Shown piece by piece: positions 1 to 6,439 of a stretch of DNA of 7,165 nucleotides; the stretch's first letter is position 1, and each line of letters begins with the position of its first letter. The stretch is from an uncultured Flavobacteriaceae bacterium (GTDB lineage Bacteria; Bacteroidota; Bacteroidia; Flavobacteriales; Flavobacteriaceae), in contig CALZKX010000159.1 of assembly GCA_945788155.1 (NCBI GenBank), positions 1 to 7,165 of the forward strand, given 5' to 3'. A program made the position numbers and the translations under genes. A model generated the notes under the pieces. It was given only the letters and a program-made list of their open reading frames with translations. It made no database searches and had not been told where the DNA came from.

Positions 1-478
1 ATTTATCTTTCCAGCCTTCTAATTCAATATCACCAACGCGAATACCATTACGACCAGTTTTGTCCATATATGTTGGACCAATACCTTTTAAAGTTGAACC
101 AATTTTTGCTTTTCCTTTGGCAGTTTCGCTAGCAGCATCCAATAAACGGTGTGTTGGTAAAATTAAATGTGCTTTTCTTGATATTAATAATGACTTTTTA
201 TAATCTACATTTTGCTCTTCAAGTTTATCCAATTCTTTTTTAAAAATTACAGGATCAATCACAACGCCATTTCCAACAAGGTTGACAGCATCTTCATGGA
301 ATATCCCAGATGGAATTGTGTGTAACACATGTTTCATGCCGTTAAATACAAGTGTATGTCCTGCATTTGGACCTCCTTGAAAACGAGCAATAATATTGTA
401 GTTAGAGGTAAGTACATCAACAATTTTTCCTTTGCCTTCGTCGCCCCATTGTAAACCTAGTAGTAAATCTACTGCCAT
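1..478 (-). CDS. purA: Adenylosuccinate synthetase PurA (N-terminal part, runs off the left edge)
   Basis: This enzyme catalyses the GTP-dependent joining of IMP and aspartate to adenylosuccinate, the first committed step to AMP, in the cytoplasm. The first 159 codons are visible, of a protein usually about 420-430 residues long; the 3' part lies beyond base 1. The family signature QWGDEGKGK (residues 10-18, with catalytic Asp13) follows the start. GGPNAGHT (35-42, with catalytic His41) and IGSTLKGIGPTY (127-138), which helps bind IMP, are also present, and Arg143 sits in the usual subunit-contact position. The ATG at 478 gives the canonical short N-terminus. It lies 7 bp after the stop of the Fur-family gene, so purA is probably transcribed, and perhaps translationally coupled, with fur and relA/spoT. 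No terminator or promoter fits in the 7-bp gap. The identification is very secure. Confidence 0.97.
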   Translation of the reverse strand, partial: MAVDLLLGLQWGDEGKGKIVDVLTSNYNIIARFQGGPNAGHTLVFNGMKHVLHTIPSGIFHEDAVNLVGNGVVIDPVIFKKELDKLEEQNVDYKKSLLISRKAHLILPTHRLLDAASETAKGKAKIGSTLKGIGPTYMDKTGRNGIRVGDIELEGWKDK

Positions 479-485
479 TATGTAA

Positions 486-941
486 TTAGTTTGTTGGTTG
501 TTTTTTTGTTCCGTAAAAGTAGAGTGAATGGTTATGTATGTCTATGTCAAAAACGTCTTCGATTGTTTTTTTTATGGACTGAATTCTTGGGTCGCAAAAC
601 TCGATAACTTCGCCACTATCTGTTAAAATAATATGGTCATGTTGTTTGTCGAAATACGATTTTTCGTAATGTGCCTGATTTTGCCCAAATTGGTGTTTTC
701 TAACCAAGGTACAATCCAATAAAAGCTCAATAGTGTTGTAAAGTGTAGCGCGAGACACACGATAGTTTTTATTTTTCATTTTGATATATAAAGATTCAAT
801 ATCAAAATGATCGTTACTATCATAAATTTCTTGAAGTATGGCATAACGCTCAGGCGTTTTTCTATGCCCATTTTCTTCTAAAAATTTTGTAAATACATTT
901 TTTACAATGTCCTGATTTTTATTTTCGGTTTTTGCACTCAT
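486..941 (-). CDS. Fur-family transcriptional regulator lacking the CxxC zinc sites
   Basis: This 151-residue protein has the Fur architecture. An N-terminal winged helix spans about residues 18-90, with the recognition helix around SRATLYNTIELLLD (63-76). A C-terminal dimerisation/metal domain follows. His45, His101-Asp102-His103 (the HDH motif), Glu114 and His138 match metal-ligand positions of Fur. The structural-zinc cysteines are absent: the segment that usually reads CxxCGxVIEF is LTDSGEVIEF (106-115), and the C-terminus ends YGTKKQPTN where many Fur proteins carry a second cysteine pair. Only two unpaired cysteines (77 and 116) remain. It could be an iron, manganese, zinc or peroxide sensor (Fur/Mur/Zur/PerR); the sequence does not decide. 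The gene starts 27 bp after relA/spoT and ends 7 bp before purA. The 27-bp gap holds a perfect TAnnTTTG (952-959) but no clear -33 element, so a separate promoter is uncertain. Family call is firm; the metal is unknown. Confidence 0.93.
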   Translation of the reverse strand: MSAKTENKNQDIVKNVFTKFLEENGHRKTPERYAILQEIYDSNDHFDIESLYIKMKNKNYRVSRATLYNTIELLLDCTLVRKHQFGQNQAHYEKSYFDKQHDHIILTDSGEVIEFCDPRIQSIKKTIEDVFDIDIHNHSLYFYGTKKQPTN

Positions 942-968
942 AAATCCGTTGCAAATTTAAACTATTTT

Positions 969-3182
969 TTAAACTCTAGATACTTTTTCTATACCATTAA
1001 TTTTTTTAAGCCTGTCCATTAATTTCTTAACCAAATTGTTGTTCTTAACGACCACAGTAATTTTTCCATTAAACACACCATGGTCAGTATCAAAACTAAT
1101 ATTCTTCATGTTTACATGCATGTTACTGGATATTACTTTGGTAATATCATTTACCAATCCAAGGTTATCGATGCCATTTAATTTAATAATGGCTGTAAAC
1201 TCTTGTTGGGAAGAATCTATCCATTTTGCCGACATGATTCTATAGGCATAATTAGACTGTAAGCTTAGTGCATTTGGGCAGTTTTTTTTATGCACTTTAA
1301 TACCTTCGTTAATGGTTAAAAAACCAAAAACTGGATCACCAGGAATTGGATTGCAGCAATTTGAGAGTTTGTAGTTAAGCTTTTCTTCCTCCTTGCCAAA
1401 AACCAACATATCGTACTTAGCAGTAATTTCATCTCTATTGATATCTTCTTTTGAAGCAGATGGTTTACGAGTAATTTTGTTTTTAATAAAACTTACTAAA
1501 GCATTACTTCTTGAAGCTGCAAAATCTTTAAGCATTTTGCTGTCAATGGCACCAATACCAACACGATAAAAAAGATCAAGACTCGTTTTTAAATTAAAAT
1601 AATTTACTAATTCGTTAATTGACTTTTCATTGAGCGTAATTTTGAGTTGCTTTAATTTTCGGCGTAATATTTCCTTGCCATCTTCAGCAACAATTTTGGT
1701 TTCAGCTTTTAGGGACGACTTTATTTTACTTCTTGCTCTAGCAGTTGTAGCATAATCTAACCAGTTGGTATTTGGTTTGGCATTTTCCGAGGTCATGATT
1801 TCTACTTGGTCGCCACTTTTTAATTCATGGCTCAATGGCACCAATTTGCCATTTACTTTTGCGCCACGTGTTTTCATGCCAACTTCGGTGTGAATACTAA
1901 AAGCAAAATCCAAAGGTGTTGCACCTTTTGGTAACGATTTTAGGTCGCCTGTAGGTGTAAAAACAAATATTTCCTTGGAGTATAAATTGAGTTTAAACTG
2001 TTCTACAAAATCTACAGCATTTCCATCAGGGTTTTCTAGTGCTTCTTGAAGCCTGCTAATCCAAGCATCAAGTGTGTCTTCTTTTTGGTTTCCTTCTTTA
2101 TATTTATAATGTGCTGCATAGCCTTTTTCGGCTATTTCGTTCATGCGTTCACTACGAATCTGTACTTCAACCCAACGTCCTTTTGGACCCATTACAGTAA
2201 TGTGCAATGCTTCATAACCAGTAGATTTTGGGGATGATATCCAGTCGCGTAAACGTATAGGATTTGGTCTAAAATGATCGGTAACAATGGAATAAATTTT
2301 CCAAGCTAAGAATTTTTCATTTTCAATATCGGATTTGTAAATAATTCTAACAGCAAACTTGTCGTAAACTTCATCAAAGGACACACCTTGTTTTAGCATT
2401 TTTCGACGTATGGAGAAAATAGATTTTGGCCGTCCTTTTATGTCGTAATTTAAACCTTCTTTATCTAATGAGGTTTTTAAAATATTGCTAATCTCCTTGA
2501 TGTAAGCATCTTGTTGCTCTTTGCTTTCTCTTATTTTAAGTAAAATATCGTTGTACACTTCTGGTTCGGTGTACTTTAAGCCAAGGTCTTCAAGTTCGGT
2601 TTTAATATTATAAAGGCCTATTCTATGTGCTAATGGTGCATAAATGTAAAGCGTTTCCGAAGCAATTTTTACTTGTTTATCAGGACGCATGGATGCCATG
2701 GTTTGCATATTGTGCAACCTATCGGCAATTTTAATGATGATAACTCGTACATCGTCATTTAAAGTAAGCAGCATTTTACGAAAATTCTCTGCTTGCATAG
2801 AGACGTTCATGTCCTTTTTTAATGAGGATATTTTAGTAAGGCCGTCAACAATTTTAGCAACTGCATCGCCAAACATTTGCTGAATATCGTCTATGGTATA
2901 ATTGGGATTGTCTTCGACAACATCATGAAGCAATGCAGCAGCAATAGACGTAGCATCCAAGCCAATTTCCTGTGCCACAATTTTTGCCACAGCCAATGGG
3001 TGGAAAATATAAGCTTCTCCAGATTTTCTACGTTGGTCTTTGTGTGCATCAAGAGCTATTTCAAAGGCACTTCTAATAAGTGTTTTGTCCTCTTTTGAAA
3101 GCGTCCTGTAACTAACTTTTAGAAGTTCTTTGTAGGCTTTGGTAATGGCTGCATTTTCTTTTTCTATCTCAACATCTGTCAT
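969..3182 (-). CDS. Bifunctional (p)ppGpp synthetase/hydrolase (RelA/SpoT family, Rel type)
   Basis: This long Rel-type enzyme makes and degrades (p)ppGpp, the stringent-response alarmone. Its 737 residues match the usual family length and include every domain. The HD hydrolase domain (about 40-190) keeps His61, the HDVVED motif at 86-91 and Asp154 in KIADRLHNM, so hydrolase activity is expected. The synthetase domain (about 245-365) has GRPKS (250-254), Asp274 in the FDEVYD segment and Glu339 in VEVQIRS. The loop that separates bifunctional (RxKD) from synthetase-only (ExDD) enzymes reads RLRD (310-313), a basic type. A TGS domain (about 402-463), a helical region, a Cys/His zinc-finger region (Cys609, Cys610, His631, Cys635) and a C-terminal ACT domain (about 660-737) follow, so ribosome-linked regulation is likely. 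The ATG at 3182 has no Shine-Dalgarno. A weak TAnnTTT-like element lies at 3187-3194, too close to the start to trust. The gene leads the relA/spoT-fur-purA cluster. It may be annotated relA, spoT or rel. Confidence 0.97.
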   Translation of the reverse strand: MTDVEIEKENAAITKAYKELLKVSYRTLSKEDKTLIRSAFEIALDAHKDQRRKSGEAYIFHPLAVAKIVAQEIGLDATSIAAALLHDVVEDNPNYTIDDIQQMFGDAVAKIVDGLTKISSLKKDMNVSMQAENFRKMLLTLNDDVRVIIIKIADRLHNMQTMASMRPDKQVKIASETLYIYAPLAHRIGLYNIKTELEDLGLKYTEPEVYNDILLKIRESKEQQDAYIKEISNILKTSLDKEGLNYDIKGRPKSIFSIRRKMLKQGVSFDEVYDKFAVRIIYKSDIENEKFLAWKIYSIVTDHFRPNPIRLRDWISSPKSTGYEALHITVMGPKGRWVEVQIRSERMNEIAEKGYAAHYKYKEGNQKEDTLDAWISRLQEALENPDGNAVDFVEQFKLNLYSKEIFVFTPTGDLKSLPKGATPLDFAFSIHTEVGMKTRGAKVNGKLVPLSHELKSGDQVEIMTSENAKPNTNWLDYATTARARSKIKSSLKAETKIVAEDGKEILRRKLKQLKITLNEKSINELVNYFNLKTSLDLFYRVGIGAIDSKMLKDFAASRSNALVSFIKNKITRKPSASKEDINRDEITAKYDMLVFGKEEEKLNYKLSNCCNPIPGDPVFGFLTINEGIKVHKKNCPNALSLQSNYAYRIMSAKWIDSSQQEFTAIIKLNGIDNLGLVNDITKVISSNMHVNMKNISFDTDHGVFNGKITVVVKNNNLVKKLMDRLKKINGIEKVSRV

Positions 3183-3270
3183 AGATTAAAAATAGTATAA
3201 AGTAAATTAATGAGCAATAGGTTTTTAGGATTTAATTTTTTGAATGGTTTGTTTAAAGTTTTGTGTGTAA

Positions 3271-3711
3271 TTAACGGCAGTTATTCTTCACTATTTTAAG
3301 TGCTTTTGGAAATGTATTTGCCATAAATTCCAGATGCTCATCGAGTATATCAATTTCGACTGAAAGTGTAATGTTGTTTATTCCTTGATTGAGTTTGTAA
3401 ACTTCTGTTGCTCCAGACCATTTTTTTGTTTCACTATCAATAGGCTGTTCATTTCCTTTTATTACATTCCCAATATGTTCAAACTTTATAATTTTATTTG
3501 GAATGTGCGTCTTGATAATACTGTAGATCCCGTTTTGGTCTGGACCTAGAAAATGTACTTTACTGCCTTCTTCCCAATTATCAGCTACAACGTATGACCC
3601 TTCCATGAAAACATTAACCCATTCAAGATAGGCATTCTCATCCCAGAGTGCTTTCCAAATCGCACTTTTTTCAGCATTAATATCAATGGAAAATTCTAAT
3701 CGATTAATCAT
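3271..3711 (-). CDS. SRPBCC/AHSA1-type (START-like) domain protein, function unknown
   Basis: The 146-residue product reads as one complete SRPBCC domain, the helix-grip fold that forms a deep hydrophobic pocket. The start resembles the AHSA1/polyketide-cyclase group: a first beta strand (LEFSIDINAEKSAIW, 5-19) leads into an aromatic helix (IWKALWDENAYLEW, 18-31). Alternating strands follow (about 60-130), and a long C-terminal amphipathic helix (about 125-145) should close the pocket. Length is normal for the superfamily. No signal peptide or membrane segment is visible, so it is probably cytoplasmic. Such proteins bind lipids, polyketides or other hydrophobic ligands or act as co-chaperone-like factors; nothing here identifies the ligand. 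The gene stands apart, 117 bp after the M20 gene and 88 bp before relA/spoT, and has a candidate promoter of its own. The ATG at 3711 begins directly before the first strand. Fold assignment is good; function is open. Confidence 0.82.
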   Translation of the reverse strand: MINRLEFSIDINAEKSAIWKALWDENAYLEWVNVFMEGSYVVADNWEEGSKVHFLGPDQNGIYSIIKTHIPNKIIKFEHIGNVIKGNEQPIDSETKKWSGATEVYKLNQGINNITLSVEIDILDEHLEFMANTFPKALKIVKNNCR

Positions 3712-3766
3712 TATTTCTTTTTTTGATAATTGGAGCTAGCTTATGATGTGTATGAAATCGTTAAAA

Positions 3767-3811
3767 TGTTATGTACACAACGTAAAAAGAAGTTAGCTGT
3801 TATTTTTAACA
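3767..3811. promoter_or_regulatory. Two related palindromes, possible operator pair
   Basis: TGTTA-TTTT-TAACA at 3798-3811 is a perfect inverted repeat inside the spacer of the candidate promoter. GTTATGTACACAAC at 3768-3781 is a 14-bp palindrome with one mismatched pair, at the predicted transcript start. Both begin with TGTTAT in the same orientation, 31 bp apart (3767 and 3798), which is about three helical turns. The layout would suit a dimeric repressor binding two sites, but AT richness makes short palindromes frequent, so this is tentative. The first palindrome could also be a weak hairpin downstream of the M20 gene. Confidence 0.25.
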
Positions 3812-3818
3812 AAGTCAA
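3788..3818 (-). promoter_or_regulatory. Candidate promoter for the SRPBCC gene
   Basis: On the minus strand TTGAC (3818-3814) is followed, 20 nt after its TTG, by TAACTTCT (3795-3788). This resembles the Bacteroidota pattern TTG-N19-21-TAnnTTTG, with TA and TT matching but the last two bases differing. It would place the transcript start near 3782 and leave a leader of about 70 nt before the ATG at 3711. The region is AT-rich, so chance matches are common. Confidence 0.3.
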
Positions 3819-3828
3819 TTTACAAATT

Positions 3829-4995
3829 CTATTGAAAATTACTAGAACTTAATTCAGTAATCAGCTTATTCATCATTTCCATACCTTTTACTAATTCGGT
3901 TTTTGCAATAAACTCATTAGCTCTATGAGCTTGGGCAATAGAACCTGGACCACAAATGGCAGATTGAAAGCCTTCAGCTGCAAACTGTCCTGCTTCGGCA
4001 GCATAGGATACTGTGTTAAGTTTTGAGTTGCCTGAAATACGTTTAACCAAAGCAACGACATCATCAGTTTTTTTGGTATCTAAATGAATTACAGGAGGAT
4101 GGTTTTCAATGGTTTTTATTTTAAAATCAGGGAATATTTTTTGTAGTTCTTGTTCACGTTCGCGACAATAGGCTTCAAATTCGGCGATAATTGTTTGAGT
4201 ATCATCCATTGGAATGGTACGCAAATCCCAATAAAAATGGGCTTTATCTGCAATAACGTTTGGTGCAATACCTCCATTTATTAAGCCAATATGAATTGAG
4301 GAATGAGGTGGATGAAAGCGTTCGTCCAATCGTTTATCGTCTATGAGTTGGTTCATTTTGTTTTCCAACCATAAAATGAGACGCATGGCTTCATGAATGG
4401 CACTTACTTCTTGTTTAATTCTGCTACTATGTCCTGCTGAACCATTTACATAAGTTTCCAGAATATAGATTCCTTTTTGCCCAACAATGGGTTCCATAAG
4501 CGAAGGCTCACCAATAATGGCATATTTAGGTGTTTCAGTATAATGGGTTTTAATAGCTTTTGCTAATTCAGGACCAGCCAAACAACCAACTTCTTCATCA
4601 TAAGAAAAGGCAAAGTAAATGGGCTTTTTTAAGTTGGCTTTTACCATATCTGGAAGTGCTGCCAAACAACAAGCGACAAAACCTTTCATATCGCAGGAAC
4701 CTCTTCCGTAAAGTTTGCCATCACCTTTATCAGTTAATTTAAAAGGGTTTGTTGTCCATTCTTGGCCTTCAACTGGAACAACATCTGTGTGACCAGAAAG
4801 AATCACGCCTCCATCAACTTCAGGTCCAATTCTGCAATGCAGTGAAGCTTTATTACCTTCTTCATTTGGGACTAAAGTTGTTGTGATGTTGTGAGATTCT
4901 ATATATTCTCTAATCCAAGTAATAATACTCATATTACTTTCACCACCAAGCACTGGAAAGGATACAAGTTTTGCTAAAATACTTTCTATTGTCAT
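3829..4995 (-). CDS. ArgE-like M20-family metallo-deacetylase/peptidase
   Basis: This is a dinuclear-zinc hydrolase of the M20/ArgE group, whose members deacetylate N-acetylornithine or related acyl-amino acids. From the start chosen here (388 residues) the expected active-site residues are all present: His69 and Asp71 in SGHTDVVP, bridging Asp102 in GRGSCDMKG, general base Glu134 and ligand Glu135 in YDEEVG, Glu163 in IGEPS, and His357 in the AQAHRANE segment. A dimerisation/lid domain with GSAGHSS and NGGIAPNV lies between. Length fits ArgE. An upstream ATG at 5016 would add seven residues but overlap the permease by 20 bp. I prefer 4995 because it leaves TAA-T-ATG at the junction and the enzyme then begins MTIESILAK. 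Pairing with a transporter, with no arginine genes nearby, suggests catabolism or salvage of an imported acyl-amino acid or dipeptide rather than arginine synthesis. The substrate is inferred only. Confidence 0.92.
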   Translation of the reverse strand: MTIESILAKLVSFPVLGGESNMSIITWIREYIESHNITTTLVPNEEGNKASLHCRIGPEVDGGVILSGHTDVVPVEGQEWTTNPFKLTDKGDGKLYGRGSCDMKGFVACCLAALPDMVKANLKKPIYFAFSYDEEVGCLAGPELAKAIKTHYTETPKYAIIGEPSLMEPIVGQKGIYILETYVNGSAGHSSRIKQEVSAIHEAMRLILWLENKMNQLIDDKRLDERFHPPHSSIHIGLINGGIAPNVIADKAHFYWDLRTIPMDDTQTIIAEFEAYCREREQELQKIFPDFKIKTIENHPPVIHLDTKKTDDVVALVKRISGNSKLNTVSYAAEAGQFAAEGFQSAICGPGSIAQAHRANEFIAKTELVKGMEMMNKLITELSSSNFQ

Positions 4996-4996
4996 A

Positions 4997-6400
4997 TTAA
5001 CTATAATTTGTTGCAACTGCTATAATAAGTGCCAAAGAGGCTAGAATAAATAAGATGATTAAAACCGGAAAAATAAATCGAATCCATCTGTCAATTGGTA
5101 CGCGACACATGCTCAACATAGCAATAAGACCACCTAAAGTTGGGTTGATTAAATTGGATAAACCATCACCAATTTGAAATGCTAAAATGGTGATTTGTCT
5201 AGTAAGCCCAAGTGATTCTCCCAGAGGAAGCATCACAGGTAATGTTGCCAATGCTTGTCCACTTCCTGACGGAATAAAAAAGTTGATAACGGTTTGTGAA
5301 ACAGACATGCTTATTGCTGAAGCGTACAAAGGTAAATCTTGTAGCATCACAGACAGGTTATATGAAATGGTATCACCAATATTTCCCATTTCCATAAGTA
5401 CTTTTATAGACGTTGCATAACCAACCATAAAAGCTCCAGGAGCTGCGACAGATACTGCTTTTAAAACGGTTTCGCTCATGGTTGTGGCATCCATTTTGGA
5501 TACAATACCGCAAAGTAGAGCAATCATTAAAAATACTGCAGATAGTTCGTTGAGGTACCATTTAAGGTTAAAAACACCATAAAGAATTACCAAAAGACCA
5601 AAAATAAATATTGAAATGACCAACCAGTTATTTCCTGTTACATTATAATCTTTAATCGGTTTTGACAAAGACATATTACTAGTATCCAACCCTTTACCAA
5701 GGCTTTTTTCAGGATGTTTGGTTATTTTTTTAAAATACCACACATTATAATATGCCATAATGCTCAAGCCAATAAAACTCAGTACACTTCGTAGCAAAGC
5801 TCCTGAAAACATTGTTAGTTCTGCTATTTTATGTCCAGTTCCAACTGTATATGGATTAATAGGTGAAAGCCCAAAACCAATGGTCATGGCACCAACCGAA
5901 ATTCCTGCAGCCAAAATTAAATCACCACCAAGAGCTAAACTGAGTACTGCGGCAATAGGAACCATTGCGATATTGTTTTCATAACCAACGGCAACACCAA
6001 GTAACCCATAAATAAATGTCATGATGACGATGATGAGGTGTTTGTTTTTTAAACCTAAATTTTTAACAATTGTGCCTACTGAATTTTCAACGGCTTTGGA
6101 TTTTTCCATAAACCCAAACATGATAGCTCCAGCAAGTACGATAAAAATAATTTCAACAGCAGCTTTAAAGCCTAAAGGAATCGCTTTAAACATGTCCAAT
6201 AATCCTATTGGAGTAGAATCTATAGCACTATAAGAATTTGGAACGACGATTTTTCTGCCATCAACCAAAATGCGTTCGTACGTTCCAGCAGGAAGTATAT
6301 AAGTGAGTATTGTGACTAAAATGATAATACCAAACAACATGGTTACTGCATGCGGAATACGTTTGTACCAAGGTTTGTTTTCAAGATTGATTTCGCTCAT
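4997..6400 (-). CDS. DcuC/YfcC-family inner-membrane permease
   Basis: This 467-residue polytopic membrane protein belongs to the DcuC/YfcC family (named for C4-dicarboxylate carriers; YfcC members are suspected amino-acid or peptide carriers). About 11-12 hydrophobic segments are visible, for example near 17-37, 82-99, 121-139, 145-176, 197-218, 258-277, 284-300, 317-332, 356-377 and 441-463. The two halves carry matching re-entrant motifs: GFGLSPINPYTVG (175-187) and GDGLSNLINPTLGG (411-424). This is the pseudo-repeat expected of ion-transporter-superfamily carriers. The conserved NFFIPSGSGQA (373-383) precedes the second. A charged cytoplasmic linker (about 224-255) separates the halves. 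The ATG at 6400 follows a terminator-like hairpin by two bases, with no Shine-Dalgarno. The stop is one base before the M20 gene, so the two are probably made together and share a substrate. C4-dicarboxylates are possible, but the partner favours an acylated amino acid or small peptide. Confidence 0.9.
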   Translation of the reverse strand: MSEINLENKPWYKRIPHAVTMLFGIIILVTILTYILPAGTYERILVDGRKIVVPNSYSAIDSTPIGLLDMFKAIPLGFKAAVEIIFIVLAGAIMFGFMEKSKAVENSVGTIVKNLGLKNKHLIIVIMTFIYGLLGVAVGYENNIAMVPIAAVLSLALGGDLILAAGISVGAMTIGFGLSPINPYTVGTGHKIAELTMFSGALLRSVLSFIGLSIMAYYNVWYFKKITKHPEKSLGKGLDTSNMSLSKPIKDYNVTGNNWLVISIFIFGLLVILYGVFNLKWYLNELSAVFLMIALLCGIVSKMDATTMSETVLKAVSVAAPGAFMVGYATSIKVLMEMGNIGDTISYNLSVMLQDLPLYASAISMSVSQTVINFFIPSGSGQALATLPVMLPLGESLGLTRQITILAFQIGDGLSNLINPTLGGLIAMLSMCRVPIDRWIRFIFPVLIILFILASLALIIAVATNYS

Positions 6401-6402
6401 TC

Positions 6403-6439
6403 AAAAAAATAAAGAGCCTAAGATAGCCTTTATTTTTTT
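6403..6439 (-). terminator. Rho-independent terminator-like hairpin after the M48 gene
   Basis: On the minus strand an A7-T-A3-G arm (6439-6428) and GC (6427-6426) pair with GC (6417-6416) and C-T3-A-T7 (6414-6403). The loop is 8 nt (6425-6418) and there is one bulged base at 6415. The 14-bp stem with A-tract and T7 tract has the look of an intrinsic terminator for the protease gene. It begins within that gene's TAA and its T-tract ends two bases before the permease ATG. The stem is AU-rich with only three G-C pairs, so strength is uncertain and readthrough is likely if the permease has no promoter inside the protease gene. Confidence 0.6.

Noticed and set aside
478..507. Possible Fur-PurA fusion by slippage at the A7 run (501-507) near the end of the fur-like gene
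   Set aside because: The purA frame is indeed open from the A7 run through to its ATG, so a +1 shift would fuse the two proteins. However, A-runs in lysine codons are common in AT-rich genomes and no stimulatory structure is evident.
1036..3098. Plus-strand open frames at 1036-1245, 2046-2237, 2689-2883 and 2877-3098
   Set aside because: They lie wholly opposite the full-length RelA/SpoT gene, whose frame is supported by motifs along its length; their translations show no recognisable domain.
3187..3194. TATTTTTA (minus strand) with an upstream TTG as a relA/spoT promoter
   Set aside because: It would place the transcript start at the start codon itself and the element departs from TAnnTTTG; too weak to annotate in an AT-rich gap.
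4560..6233. Open frames opposite or out of frame with the M20 and permease genes (4560-4742, 5187-5420, 5373-5561, 5760-5984, 6021-6233)
   Set aside because: Each is a shadow of a gene with clear family motifs; none has its own regulatory context or a recognisable product.
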